A DNA stretch of 64,000 nucleotides from NCBI RefSeq assembly GCF_018691265.1, contig NW_024881327.1, positions 22,561,936 through 22,625,935 of the forward strand, given 5' to 3'. Origin of the DNA: Tyto alba. Its lineage: Eukaryota; Chordata; Aves; Strigiformes; Tytonidae. Of this stretch, positions 23,001 to 36,100 are shown one piece after another (position 1 is the first letter of the stretch; the number at the start of each line of letters is the position of its first letter). Both the position numbers and the translations under genes were made by a program. Below the pieces are notes generated by a model that was not told the DNA's origin, made no database searches, and saw only the letters and a program-made list of their open reading frames with translations.

Positions 23001-26000
23001 GTAAAGTTGTCTGATACAAGGTAATTACTGTAACAGTGTTACAATTTTTCATACTTGCTACTTTTGTTGCTAGTGTGAAAACATGTTTTGATATTCTCTT
23101 GAAACACATTGTCTACTAATAATGTGTTTGTGATGTGTTGGATATTGTGAATTGCTTGAATTAAAAACATTCTTTTATTGTTTTCCTGCATGTTCTTATT
23201 GAGGATTGCTCTGAAATCTGGCTATGGCAAATACCTTGGCATAAATTCAGATGGACTTGTTGTTGGACGTTCAGATGCAATAGGATCAAGAGAGCAATGG
23301 GAACCTGTCTTCCAAGATGTAAGCTGTTTGGAATAGTCCATTTGATGTTCTCAGCATTTGACTGTATTTTGAGTTAATCTATATTGGTGTTCTTTGTGGA
23401 GTAAAAGCCTTTTGCTGTCTCTTCCATACTGTAACTTTTAATCTTCTGTTTTCCCAACTGCAATGCTTTTACTATAACTGGAAGTTCTTAAAATGCTTCA
23501 AGTTACTGCATTTTGGCAGCTACAAGCATCTTAAGAATGAAGGAGCCAGCAAGTCTGCTGGCTAGCTATTGACGTGTCTATATATAAAAGAATAAAATGC
23601 ATTTACAGAGTTTTTTGGTGTATTGTAGAGAATAAATGTTATGAATTGAGGATATATATAAACTCTTTATACTAACAATATGTGATACTATTTCTGCAGA
23701 AGAAAATGGCATTGCTAGCAGCAAATAGCCGTTTTATTCGATGTAATGAAGAGGGAGACATCGAAGCCAAAAGCAAAACTGCAGGCGAAGAAGAAATGAT
23801 AAAGGTAATCTATAACTCTTACAATTAATACAGTGTTGGCACAGGTATTCAAAGAACCAGGTGTCTGTGTGCTACAATTTATTGTTAATACAATTATAAT
23901 AGCTTTCTATAAGCTATCAGGTGATTTGGCCACAAGAAATGTAAATGAACTCTAGGGCTGCATAAACTGAGATGCTTCCAGTAGAGACAGGAAGATATTT
24001 TACCACTACAGAAGGGCAAGATGTTGGAGGGGAAGACAGTCTCTGTGATATTCCAGATAGCTCTTCTGCACCAAGCTGTTCAGAACTGAACCATGACTGA
24101 AGCAGGGACAGAGAAGAGTTTACCAGAATGATGCAGGAGGGGAGATCTTTTAAGTAAGAGAACGTAAAAAGGTTAACTTGACTTTGTCTGGACATGGAAA
24201 ATACATGTGTGCCTCCAAATTGAGATAGGTGTCTACTAGTCAGAGCAATAGTATTTTTAAGTCAATCGATTAAAAAGGCATTTTACCCATGCTAAAACTA
24301 AGAACTGTAATGGTGCTTCTTTGAGATGAAGGTGATTATGTCTTAGTATCAAGGATTACACTTAATATTTCCCATACTTCAAGCAGCTTTTGCTTTTATT
24401 ACAGTTGTCTCCAGCTGCAAATTAACCAATTTGAAAGCTGTGAATTTAAAAAGACACTGTGACTCTCATTCTTTTATGAAGGATATGTTGTAGTCTTTAA
24501 AGTGTAACTTCTTGTTTTAAGAATATAGACGTTTTCTTGTATTTGGTTTTTTTTTCTCTCAATGACTAGATTCGTACTTGTGCTGAAAGAGAAGCTAAGA
24601 AGAAAGATGATGTTCCACAAGAAGACAAAGGAAATGTTAAACAGTGTGAAATCAATTATGTGTATGTAGTTCACAGCTGTTAACAGGCTCAAGTAACTTT
24701 TTTCACTTCTCTTTGGGGCTGCCTTTGGAAGGGCCAAACTCCCACCAAGCTTTTCACTCACTTTCCCCTCAGCAGAAGGAGGGAAGAAAATAGGATGAGA
24801 ACTCATGGATTGAGCTAAAGACAAGAAGATTGCATATCAGTTGCCACCACAGGCAAAACAGACTCAACTTGTGGAAAGTTAATTAAATTTATTGCCCATT
24901 AAAGTAGACTTGGGTAGTGAGAAACAAAGACAGAAATTGAAAACAATACCTTTCCTTCCCCCATCTCACAAGCTCAATTTCACTCCAGAATCTTCTACCT
25001 GTTCTCCCAAGGAAGATGGGGGGTATGGGTCAATACATAGTGTGTTTTTCTCTGCCACTCCTTTCCTCTCCCCGTTTTTCCCTGCTCTGGCATGGTCTCT
25101 CCGTGGGCTGGAAGGGAATATCAGCTACAGTGCCTGTAGGACCTCTTCCCTCTCCTTCTCTGTTGATGTTCACGCTGCCATTTTTCACTTTTTTTTTTTT
25201 CCCCTCTTCTCTGTTGGTGTGGTGCTTTGCCCTTTCTTAAATATGTTTTCACAGAGGTGCCACCAGCTTTGCTGAGGGACTTGGCTGTGTCCTGCGGTGG
25301 GTCAGTTGTGGAGCCAGCTACATCTGGCACAAGGCAGCCCCTGGCCTCTTCTCACAGAGCCCACCTCTGCAGCTCCTCCACTACCAGCACCTTGTCACCT
25401 ACACCCAGTAGTCTCCAATAGTCTTTTGTTCCCTGACTTGTCATGCTAGTAGCTGAAGAAGTTTAGAACTTGTAACCACATCATGCTAATCATGCAGGGG
25501 CTCATTTCCACTTAGACTGCCAAAAAAGACTGAAATAGTTTTCACCTACAGAAGTCTTAGTGCAACATTTGATACTGTGATGGTTTTCTGGATTTTTATT
25601 CGGCCAGTTGTCTACTGCATAATAGAAGTTAAGATTCTTATCACAGCTGTTGTATTATTGAAACACAAAACTTTAAAGAAGTTACACTTTTTTACATTAT
25701 TTTCCTTCCCTTACAGAAAGAAATTCCAAAGTTTTCAAGACAAAAAGCTTAAAATAAGCAAAGAAGATACAAAAGCCCTTAGAAAAGCCAGGAAAGAAGG
25801 CACTTTTCATGAAATGCTGCTTGACAGGTATGTCAAAGTACAAGAAATAATGTCCTGATTTAAAAACTACTGGGAGATAGAATTACAGTAAACCTGGGGT
25901 ACAGAAGAGAGCTAGAAGAGACCCACAGGAGGCGTTAGTGTTGAGCATTTCTTCTCTGGCCAGTGTTCTACCAGAGTTCTGGGCTTGGCTTTTTTTTGTT

Positions 26001-26759
26001 CTGAATTTACACTTCTTTAGCTGAAATTTGCAGGTTTAGACTTACCCAGAAATTAAATGTTTTCAAAATATTTGACTAGGTGGTTCAGTTTGCTTAGTAC
26101 AGAGGAGTTAAAGGATGAATCTTTTTCGTTACAAAAATTAAGCTAATTTTTAACATTTTCAGTACTTACGGCACCAGAACATTTTGGAGAGGAGAAAGCT
26201 GCATTTTAAAGAGAAATAACATTTATTAAGAACAGTGCTCATGTTATCTAGTGGGAATACATTTATTTTTTCCCCCCTGAGCTGAGACTATAGAAACTGT
26301 CTTGAATTTTTAAAATATTTTGTATTGTATACAGTATAAATATTGGCATTAATTCATCGGGTGGAATGCAGAAGACTATTTCTGATAATTGCAAGTGATG
26401 TGAGAATGCTCCTGGGCTGTCACAGGTTGAGTGTCACTTTCAAATCACACTGAAACTGAATTCCATTCCTCAGAGTGGACAAAATGCAATTCATGAGTAT
26501 TTGAAGGGAAAGAAAAGGTTAACTTTAGACACTGTGGTTCTAGCTCTGTAAGAAAACAAAATTAATTAACAAATCCAAAGTGTTGTTTGGCTTTTGTATG
26601 TGCTTTGAAGTAAAGTTCAAGAAAAATTGCTTTCAATGTTTCCTTAACACTTTGAGGCAGATAAAACTTGCAGATGTAATTATATTTGGTCTTAAACTTG
26701 TTTCATTACTCTTTCCATACAGGAGAGCAAAAGTGAAAGCAGATAGATACTGCAAGTGA
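20058..26759 (+). CDS. FRG1: FRG1, nuclear actin-bundling and RNA-processing protein (9 coding exons)
   Basis: Coding exons: 20058-20119, 20488-20555, 21895-22017, 22963-23020, 23204-23318, 23700-23804, 24570-24661, 25717-25827, 26723-26759. All junctions are GT-AG and the frame is continuous, giving 256 aa (human is 258). The protein begins [17 protein letters not shown] basic stretch at residues 22-32 ([11 protein letters not shown]) is the nuclear or nucleolar signal. Residues of about 45-190 match the FRG1 beta-trefoil (fascin-like) fold, with recognisable blocks [37 protein letters not shown] and [14 protein letters not shown]. The C-terminus ends ADRYCK. In mammals FRG1 bundles F-actin, binds RNA, occurs with spliceosomes and in nucleoli, and is a candidate gene for facioscapulohumeral dystrophy. 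The ATG context (G at -3 and +4) is good. Intron 7 carries an antisense LTR. It lies in tandem with ASAH1 on the same strand, as in mouse. Confidence 0.97.
20277..20316 (+). repeat. (GGCCC)8 pentanucleotide repeat in FRG1 intron 1
   Basis: Eight exact tandem GGCCC units lie about 160 bases after the exon 1 donor, just downstream of a run of 12 G (20261-20272). GC-rich arrays of this kind are prone to length change and to assembly or sequencing error. Confidence 0.9.
21532..21575 (+). repeat. A-rich tract in FRG1 intron 2
   Basis: A run of about 18 A followed by CAAAA/CAAAAA-type units and a C run. It is a simple-sequence tract or degraded retroposon tail; no element body is recognised upstream. 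Confidence 0.7.
24678..25412 (-). mobile_element. Antisense ERVL-type LTR in FRG1 intron 7
   Basis: The reverse complement shares blocks with the LTR at 2354-3292: 'ccgcaggacacagc' then 'caaagctggtggcacctctgtg' here, against 'ccacaacaggacacagct' then 'caagccgggggcatctctgtg' there. Towards its 3' end it has 'gtctgttttgcc' and the region corresponding to the AATAAA-bearing part. Ends are approximate and no clear target-site duplication was found. It is shorter than the other two LTRs (about 735 bp), so it carries internal deletions. The left edge starts only about 16 bases after the FRG1 exon 7 donor (24662). It opposes the direction of FRG1 transcription. No retroviral coding region is attached. 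Confidence 0.65.
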
Positions 26760-27475
26760 CAACCAGCTGTTTCATTTTCTTCATCTTTGATAGGGTCAAA
26801 TTGAAAACAAGTGTAAAATGTTTTATAAATATTTTTTATTGAAGGTGTTTTGCTGATGTTTTTATTATGTTATTTTTAAAGGATTGCCTAAGAGCTGTAA
26901 TTAAGCATCAAACTAATGTCATCTTTCAGTAATGAATACTATTAAGTTTACTCTAGAACTACATCATATTGAAATAGCGAGATAATTATTTCAGGGAAAA
27001 GAAATTGGCCCACTGAATCTTCAAAGGCTGATGGAAGGAACCTGATTTTAGAGCAGAAGAGAATGATGAAGAAGTTCAAAAGTAAAATATGTCAACACCT
27101 TGAACCATTAATAAGTCTGTAACTTTACTGAACAAGAAGAAGTAATTGAAAATGTGTGTCTTGGAACACATCCTACCAAATCCTGAATAGGAGATCTGTG
27201 GAACCATTCAACACTGTATCAGGTGAGGACTGGGCCAGAATATTGAGGCTTCATAAAAGAATGTTCAAAACAGACCCACTGCTCAGGTTGATAAATGGCA
27301 TAATCCATATGCTGGAAGAATTGTTGAAGTCATAAGAAGCCTATTACAAATGAAAATGCAGGTGCTTCGTAAGAAAAGTTAGATGGCTCTTGTGTTAGCA
27401 GGCCACTTATTTTGCAAGAGGGAAAAACTGATTTTGCAAACTTGCTCATGTCTTTATGGCATGGACTTTAATAAA
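26760..27475 (+). other. FRG1: Probable FRG1 3' UTR, AATAAA at 27470
   Basis: The first canonical AATAAA on the + strand after the FRG1 stop codon that I noticed is at 27470-27475. If it is used, the 3' UTR is about 0.7 kb. Variant signals nearer the stop codon (for example the AT-rich stretch near 26825) could also serve, so the boundary is an inference. Confidence 0.4.
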
Positions 27476-30400
27476 ACAGCTGGGATTTTTTCTTTTAAGG
27501 TCATAGTATAATATTCATTCCCAATATCTCATATAAAATATGGTTATCCCTGTCTGCTCTGATTACCGAGAAGCTTTTCAGTATTAACACTTCCATAGAA
27601 ACTACCTCAATCAGAAAAATTGCCTTTCTCCACAGCTTCTGTAATCTGTGTCATAAAGATCACTTGGTAACAATGTTGATTTTTATGGTAATAATTTGAA
27701 TTGTCTCCATGGAGCATCTCCTAGTTGTCAAGTTGAAATGTACACATAGTACAAAATCATAGGCTTATGCAAGATAATGATGTGTCTAAAAAGAGCACAA
27801 GAACAGATCAATAAAGTCTAGTCATTAATGGCAATTTAAATAGGTCTAATTTCATAGGCAGTTGATCTTGAGGAAGAAGCACAAAGAATTTAAGTACGTA
27901 GTAATTGTTTAAGCCCTCTGGTGACTTTTCAGTATGAAAAGTAGTTATAGCTGGTTGGGGAAGGCTGGCTGAGGTTAGTAGTAAAGCATTTATTTTTTCA
28001 AAGAATGTAGAAATATAAGGACATGGCCCATACAGATTTTATGGAACCAAAAGAAGAAAAACTCCACAGGCTGGGCACATTCATGATGTAACTAACACAG
28101 GGATTCTTAGAAACTCCTTTGTTTCTAGAAAAGCAGACAAAGATCCAAACCTTTCTGTGATAGCATTTTTAGGCTTTCTACACCCAGCTCTATCCAGCTC
28201 AGTACAGAGATTTTTGCCACGGGGCTTTTCCTTCTAAGGTAGAAAAACTTACTAGTTTTATACCTGTTAAGCTTAATATTCATTTAATAGCTATTTCACA
28301 AGAATAGACATACTCACCAGTTCCTTGTATGAATAGCTATTTTGGAGTGAGTGCCTTTTCTTCCCACTTCAGCTTTTTCTGCTAAGACTGATACTAATTG
28401 AGAAATCAAAATTCCCCCTCTGGGGAGTGGTTTGTACAACTGTATTGGGATAGTTATGCTTGTAACCTTCTGTGGACAAATCTGTGGGACCTTCCTGTTA
28501 TTCCAGCTGTTACTTAAGATCTGTATTAATGCTGATAGAAGTTACACCAGAATGCAGAGAAATAAAATAAAAGTAAGGTCTATGCTGAATGAAAAAAATC
28601 ACTAAAATTAAATTGAGAAATTTCCCCTCCATTTTTAGAGATACAAAAGGCCCCTCTGTAGCTGGTTTGTTGGTTTAGGGTTTTTTTTTGTGGTTTTTTT
28701 TGTTTGTTTGTTTTGGGGTTTTTTTTTAAACTTAAGTGATCTTATTAAATGAGAATTGTCTTTTCCCCCATATCTATCACTTACCTAATTAATGTATTTC
28801 AGGACATACTGTTAACAAAAATGTAATAATATAAGATGGTCACATAAACTGATCAAATGCTCAACCTTTTTACCAGTACCAAATTCAATAGCTTCATTTT
28901 AAAGTGTTCATAGATTTTATTTCTAGTTCTGGTACAAAGCTTTGGGTTTACTCTTTAAGCTTAACACATAGCACAAATGACTGAAAATTATTTCCTATCA
29001 CTTTCTATTAACTATACATTCTTTCAGAGCAAGCAGTTGTTGGGAATATCAACATGTTTGTGGTGAGACTGCATTAAAACATTTGCAAAAAGAAACTGAT
29101 ATTAGCAGAACTGATCTTTGTTTCTAATTTAAGTATCTCCAGAATTATATTAAAATTCCCTCATATATCTTTTAACCCAGTTATAAAATCTTAACTATAT
29201 CATTTGTGAATATTTGGCTTGCATTAAGGGAGTAGCTCCAAGAAAAATTGAAGATGTACCTATACTACTGGTAAGCTATTTGCAATGTAGCTTAAGCCCT
29301 GGGAGACAGACTGTACAATGATGTAGTCCAGAGAAAAAGCTCCCTTGCTTTTAGTGGTCTTGAGAGAATAGCTGGCTTTTCCAGAGAACTCTGTGTATAA
29401 CCTCATTGCTCTCAAATAAAAAAAGACATCCTATTGATCAAAGAGAACCAATATGCAGGCATAGCATGTGGCTAGCTTTTTACCAATGGCAGAAATGGTC
29501 ATGCAGATGAAACATTGCATAATATAGCTTAGAGGCTTTTGGATCACAGTGTGTGTCCGTATGCTCTGTGACTCAATTTTTGTAAAAAAGATGGTTGTGC
29601 TGCCCTTTCCACAGTGAATAAAGGCCATATTTTGAGTTCCTTTATTGTTGAAAAATATTCATTGTGCATGTCCAGAAGGTCTGACAGAAGTGTGAGCGCT
29701 GAATTTGCGGGGAGGTCAAAAGCTAGAAATAAATAGATGATTGTTGGCAAATGCTCCTGACCAGAGTCTAAGGAATTCTTGGATGAAAATGCAGCATAGC
29801 TTTGGGTTGTACAATAACAGAAAAAAATGTAATTCATTTTTCCCCAGAGCTCCTCAGTTTGATCTAGGACTGGGGATTAGGGCTCATTAAGTAGTTCTGG
29901 TTGTAGGTAGCGCACTACATATCCCTCACCAGAAATGTAAGTAACCTGCTGTACAACCATTGCAACAACATGGACCTGGAAGTGGCCTACTGCCAAAACT
30001 GGGAAAGGGGCAGCACCACAAAGAGCAGGCTGTGGGCCAGAGTAATTATTTATTGGGCAGTTCACTGCAGGTGTCAGGGATCCAGTCACGGTGATTCTTC
30101 AACACATCTGAAGTGAATGCTGATGGTTGAAGTAGACCGATGCTACAGCATCTGTTTTTCCTTTTGAGAATATATTGTTTAAATAAAATCATGTCTGGTA
30201 GAACTCAAAAATGATTACTCAAACACAGATGCAGCTGGAAGCAGAAATCTGCTATGCTGATGGAAAGGGTGCTGAAAGTTGTACTCAGAATCTGAAGAGC
30301 CTGACAATCGCCTGTGAAAAGGAGTTTTCCGTTTCGTATTTATCAATGTAAGTAGGAGAATGCAAGGGGTAAGTGCTTTAAGAAGTCATAAGTGATAGTA

Positions 30401-32600
30401 GAGATAAAATGGAGCTAGGAGGCATGTTTGTTACAGAGCTAGGAACAAGTGAAGCCAAAAGAAATGTCACAGCACGTGAAATGAGACCGTCACAAGTAGA
30501 AGTACTGGATTTGGCAAGAGACTGGCAGCTCTGCAGGGAGGAAGGATATTGTAGTAGCAGTGCGGTTGCCATCTCTGTTGGGACTAATGATACCCTAGAT
30601 TCTTGCTAAAAGATGTGTCTTGAAACAACACAGAAGCAGAGGTCCAGGGAATTCACAGGAATTTTAGTTTCAGGAAGAGGAAATCAAAGCTATGACAAAA
30701 CAGTTAGGATCAGTACGTGTATTAAACTGTTACTATAAGGAGTCTATTGGGATATTTTCCCATTGGAGGTATTCATGGAGTCTTCCTGGTGATACTATGT
30801 CCTGGCAGGAGTGTTAGCACAAAGAGTTTTAATTTAACTGAACCAGAGAGAAAAAGGGAAGTAATTTGTGCAGCCTCTACTTATGAAGGAAGAAACAGAT
30901 CTAGGGAATGGTAATACAGTGCTGGATAGATGAGTATGAGAAAACAGAAGGGTGAACGTTAAGTACTAGATATCAGTGACAGCAGCTGTCAGTACAGTTA
31001 ACAAGTAAACTGCACATCTTAAGAAGCTTTTTTCTTCTGACTTGACTTAGATTTTTGAAAACTGACAGAAGAAACATAGACAACAAAATGGAAGACCTAA
31101 AGTACCGATTGTGGACCCTGGAGACATGATCTGATAGGAACACAGCAGAACAGCGATATTCAGAAAAACATAGGTTTTGGAGGATGTTAATTATTCCTTA
31201 AACTGAGAATTTCTTTACTGGTAAAAAAAAACTAAACCAGAAGTAAAAAGAGGCTTCAAAAAAGTTGTGAATGTGTAATGTGACAATGGCATAATTTTGT
31301 CTTCAGAGCATTCAGAAGGAGGTTTTAATTTTCCAAAGTTGTCATTTATTTTCTACTGTTAAAAATGTCCTAAACATATTAAAGCATCTAGATAAAGATA
31401 GTAAACCACCTAAAAGCTGTCTCCTCCAGAAATAAAAGCTGGGCAAAAGGGGCTGCAGACATTTAGAAAATAACAGGACCAACTTAATCTGACTATTTCT
31501 TATTGTAGACCATAATAGTATATGCAGATACCTACAAGTACACACAGAATTACTGTCTTACAGGTATTTGCGCACTATAGAAACTATTTAGTATTTGTGA
31601 AAGACACACATGAAAATCTTGAGGTTTCTTCTGTTACACTGTAATTTTGCTCATTTCCTAAATCCCCTGATTGGTTCTATATCTTCTTCCACCAGTGCTT
31701 AGCACTTTTCTGCCTTGGTCTCTAAAGCTCTGTGCAATTCCAGATTTATATTCTGACTGATTCCTTCCTACACACCGCTGCAAGCCCTCCCTTTGCCCAA
31801 GGCTTTCACACTTTACAATGCATTTCTTTCATCCTTTCCCGTTTCTTAATTTCTGCAATGCCATACAGCTTTTCAGTTGACAATCTGCCAAGGACTTCTC
31901 TTCTTGTCACCCCCGGTTTGTTTTATAAGAGTTAATTGCACAGCCAATTAAGTTGTGATATTAAAGACTGTATTGCTTCTTTTCTGTGTGCCTAAAAACA
32001 CATGACACATCTCAGGCACCGCATAAAATACAAGACAAAACACAGGCATCCTAGAAGATTTTTAATATTTATTTGTGGTGCTTCCAACAACTGTTGCTAA
32101 CATATACACTCATTATACGTTCTTGTTCGCACTAAAATTACACCTTTTTATTGTAAGCTATTTGGAGTATGCACCATATTCTGATGATGGCTTGTATTTG
32201 ATATTACAACAAATATACCATTTATGTAGATTAGTGAATAAATAATAGGCAACATGCTTAGATGGATGCATCTCATACCCTGTATTTCTCATTAGACTGT
32301 CACTCCAGTCACCCAATTCCCCCACTCTTAAGGAGGCAAGATGGGGAAAACTCCTTTTTCCTAAAGAAGGCGCCTGCCTTGCATCTCCCATTACCATAAA
32401 ACCTGCCTAAAATCCCCCCAGGACACAGACTAATTAAAAATGACAATATTGACCAAGGGAAAACTGGTGCCACGGGTTTCCTCATAGCATTGCCTAAGAG
32501 AGGCGGTTACGATTTCAGATTTTCTTGCGCAGAACTTAGCTTTTTTGGGAAGTATGACTGAAAAAAAAAAAAAAATAAAAATCAAAATCAATTCCTCTGC
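27476..32600. other. Spacer between FRG1 and ASAH1
   Basis: No gene recognised. A T/G-rich simple stretch lies at about 28678-28730. Two minus-strand frames at 29544-29837 and 29877-30089 are adjacent and somewhat protein-like but unidentified. The rest is AT-rich. Confidence 0.4.
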
Positions 32601-32609
32601 TTTGTTAAA

Positions 32610-33110
32610 AATAAAAAGGAGGGCCGGGGCCGGTGAGGCGGCAGGAGGGCCTCTCCCGCCTTTTCGCCGCCTTCCTCCCCTGACAGGCGGGGCGGGGCGG
32701 GGCGGTGTCAGGCGGGCCGCCGCTGCGGGAAACGCCGGGCCGAGCCGAGCCGGGAAGGACGATGGCGGGCCGGGGCCGGGCCCGGGCTCTGCTGCCGCCC
32801 GCCGCCCTGCTTGTCCTGACGCAGCTCGTCTGGGCGCCGGACCCGGTGAGGCGGGCGGGCGGGCGGGAGGGGAGGGGAGGCCGCGGATCGGATCGCCCCC
32901 GGCCGGGTGAGGGGCCGGCGGCCGCGCCCCGGGTGTCTGTGAGGGGAGCCGGCCGCTCTGCCGCTCACCCCCACGCAGCGGGGGCCCGCGTGCCTCTACG
33001 TTCACGCGTGTGGATTTAAGGCAGCGTCTCGCTGCCCTCACGGACTTGGTAACTTTTAAATGGCTCCTCCGGCAGCCGGCGCGGCCGTGGCGGCGCTTGC
33101 AGGTGTTGGT
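32610..33110 (+). promoter_or_regulatory. ASAH1: CpG island promoter of ASAH1
   Basis: Sharp GC- and CpG-rich island covering exon 1. Overlapping GGGGCGG (Sp1-type) boxes lie at about 32688-32705, roughly 60 bases before the ATG. No TATA box is seen at a sensible distance. It fits a broadly expressed lysosomal housekeeping gene. Confidence 0.8.
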
Positions 33111-36100
33111 GTTTATCGGGTGTGTTTTACAAGTCCTTGCTCGTGCCTGCGTTCGATTTCGTATGCGTTTATAATGCAAGTATTGTAACGTTACACCAAA
33201 ACAATGATTTTCAAAAGGAAAATTGAGAAGGACTTACTAAAAGTACATGCATTTTTTAATCTCCTTAGTGTATTTGCTGTAGCATCACCCAAGGGGAGAA
33301 GTGTAGAGCAGGTGGGCTTGGGGTGTTATTAAAAAAATTTTTTTTAACTTATTAGGTTAAGTATTTAACTTTTGGTGGAATTGTGAAGTCGGGGTGGGGT
33401 GGTGGAATTATTTGGAACAGGCTGGCTTCCATCTCCTGGCTATGCAAACAGCTGTTCCTGCTTCCTGATTAATTTTTTTGTTCCTGAAGCAGTGAAGCAC
33501 TCTTTCAGTTTCTGAATCTCCTCATCCTCTGTGGAAAGGACAGGTTTTTAAATATCTCAGTATTTCAAAATATTCTTTGGCAATATGTTTTTAAAGATTT
33601 TAGGAACATACTACTTGTTATATTCTTTCATGTTTGCTCTAAGACTTTTCCTAGCAAATTATTTTGATTTCAGGAAAAGGAGTGTGGGTTTTGGGAGAGA
33701 GGAGAGCTGCAGGAAAGTCTTCAGAGGGCTGTGGACATCTGGATGACCCATGTTCCCTTAGCATCCTGTCTGCACAGAATTAGGCCCTCTTCTCTGCACC
33801 CAATCCCCCCCCCCAAGAGCAGCTTTCCAATACTGTAAACCAGCTCTGGCTTAAAACACTTTCAGAATTTTAGCCAAAAGCTTCCTGGGGTGTGGAGTGG
33901 GGGAGAAAGTGCCAGCAATCATCAGAGTCTATCATTAGAGCTTGATTTTGCATCTGATTGCACTTGGTACATCTTCGCATTTGCACGATATCCACTGGGG
34001 GTCCAGGTTGCAGGTTGTGCTGCTGTGCAGCCAGGTACCAGGCTTGGATATTTTGTTTTCAGCTGAGATGCTGGGATGCGTCATTTGCTGAAGAATGAAC
34101 GATGATTGTTGTCTTCCCATATACAGCTGGTTTGGTTCTTTTTGTTAACAAAGAACATGGAAGCTAAGTGCCATGAATTACATCTCAGTGGTGCAGCCTG
34201 CCAGTTCCTTTAGCTTTCAGTTAGTCCCCTTCAACCATACTGAACTTTAATTTGGCTTGGCTGCCATTTCATTGGTGCTGCAAGAGCACTCCTAACTTCC
34301 CTGTTCAGAAAAGTGAACAGCGTTAGGACCGCTGCAGCATGCCGGAGTGCTGCGTTGGTATCATCCCGTAGGGAAGAAGAATGCCTTGGACCACAGAGTT
34401 CATAGACCAGAAGATGCTGAATATAATGGATTACTTTGTCTGAAAGGGATTGAATGCCATGTCCTTAAACTATGGAATCGTATTTCGTAGCTCAAAGAGG
34501 TCATTTGATATTTATTTTTAAATATGAAGATGAGAAACTGAATATTAAGGAAGGATGCCAAAGATGGTCCACCTCAAAAATATCTCTGAGGGTGATAAAG
34601 AAAGTGCTGTCATTCTTTAGACTGAACAAGCTACATTTAGCCTATTTCATATCAATGAGATTAGGCTAGGTTTTAAAATATTTATTCAGCAGTCATTAAA
34701 CAGTGCATTAATTTTCTTTACGGCAGTGAATTAAAACTCTTATTACTTGATATGTTTTTCCTGTAGCAATTCATCCTGACAGTTTGCTAGCTATTTGGTT
34801 TCTATTCTGCTCTACATTTTTTTCAGTTAGTCATAGTATACATCTTCTGTGCTACTTCCATTTTTTCTTATTTTCATCTTTCCCCATATCATGTTCTCTT
34901 TCTCCTCCACTATGTTCTCTCTCTTTTAGTGTTTTGATCCTATGCTGCCATGCATCCATGTTTGTATCATTACACATACGCAAATTCAAAAGTCAGCAGT
35001 ACATCAGATAACCAAAATATACAGCCTACTAGTAACAGGCAGTGTTGGTTGGTTTGGGTTTTTTTTTTTGGAAAAAAAAAAAAAAAAGGCATTTAATCAG
35101 TATTGAAGAATAGCTGTAGTCCTCCTAGGGAGTTTGCGTGTTTGAAAAACAAATTTATAGTGATGCCCTCCTGCTTGGAGCCAGCTTCTGCTGGCTTTTT
35201 GTAGGACACCACCACTGACTTGTCACGTTGGAAACTCAAGGCAATCCTCGTGCTGGAAGGCTGCTCCTGCTTTGCTCGCACAGCATTTATTGTTCCTCTT
35301 CCAGTGTCAAGCCTCTGCAGAGGGGAGGATCTCGCTGACCACAGCAGTAACTTTATAGCTGCTTGCTTCAGTCTGGTGACAGAAAGTGCCTGGTGGTTTT
35401 TCTGTTGCTGTAAGAAAAATCTATAGGTGGCGTGTTCTATTTTTACCTTGTCAGAAAAGCTTGCACTTAGGCTTTAGCTTATTGCAAAAGGTAACAATTT
35501 TTTTGTTACTTGTTAGAACTTTGTGTTAAGAAAAAAAAAAAAAAAAAAGGCAAACAAACCCTCAAAACACTTGTAGTTTTTTGGTTGTCTTGACATCTTT
35601 TTAAATTACTACTTATGTGCCAACACACAATAGTTTACCTAAAGAAACTGTTAGTAATCTTGGCTTTCTTCAGATGTCTCAATCAATGCTAGCAGTTTTG
35701 GAAGATGTACGGGTTGTTTTGGGGACTATTGGTTTCTCTAGCTTGCTTTATACCTAGACAGGAGAGAAGTCTAACATTACTGACATGTAAGGAGGGAACA
35801 TTCTCTCTGTATCTATCCCTTAACTCTTTCTTTAACTGTCGCTTTCCCCACCTCTTTTGTGGCTTAGGTTGCAAAGGGTTGGGAAGATAAAACCAGCTTC
35901 AAATAAAAGATTAACATCTTCTGTGTCAGGAATGACATAACATTTAGCACCTGGAACATCACTTAAAATCATCTGAAATCAGTTTGCATGGTCACCACTG
36001 TTTCCTCTGTGTATGCATGGACTATACTGACAGATCAACTGAACTTTCATCCATTTTGGATAATTTTTCTTACAGACTGTATCTGTCAAGAAGCATATTT

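Noticed and set aside
32430..33179. 249-codon minus-strand frame over ASAH1 exon 1
   Set aside because: Stop-poor CpG island artefact rich in Pro/Arg/Ala; it is antisense to a verified exon.
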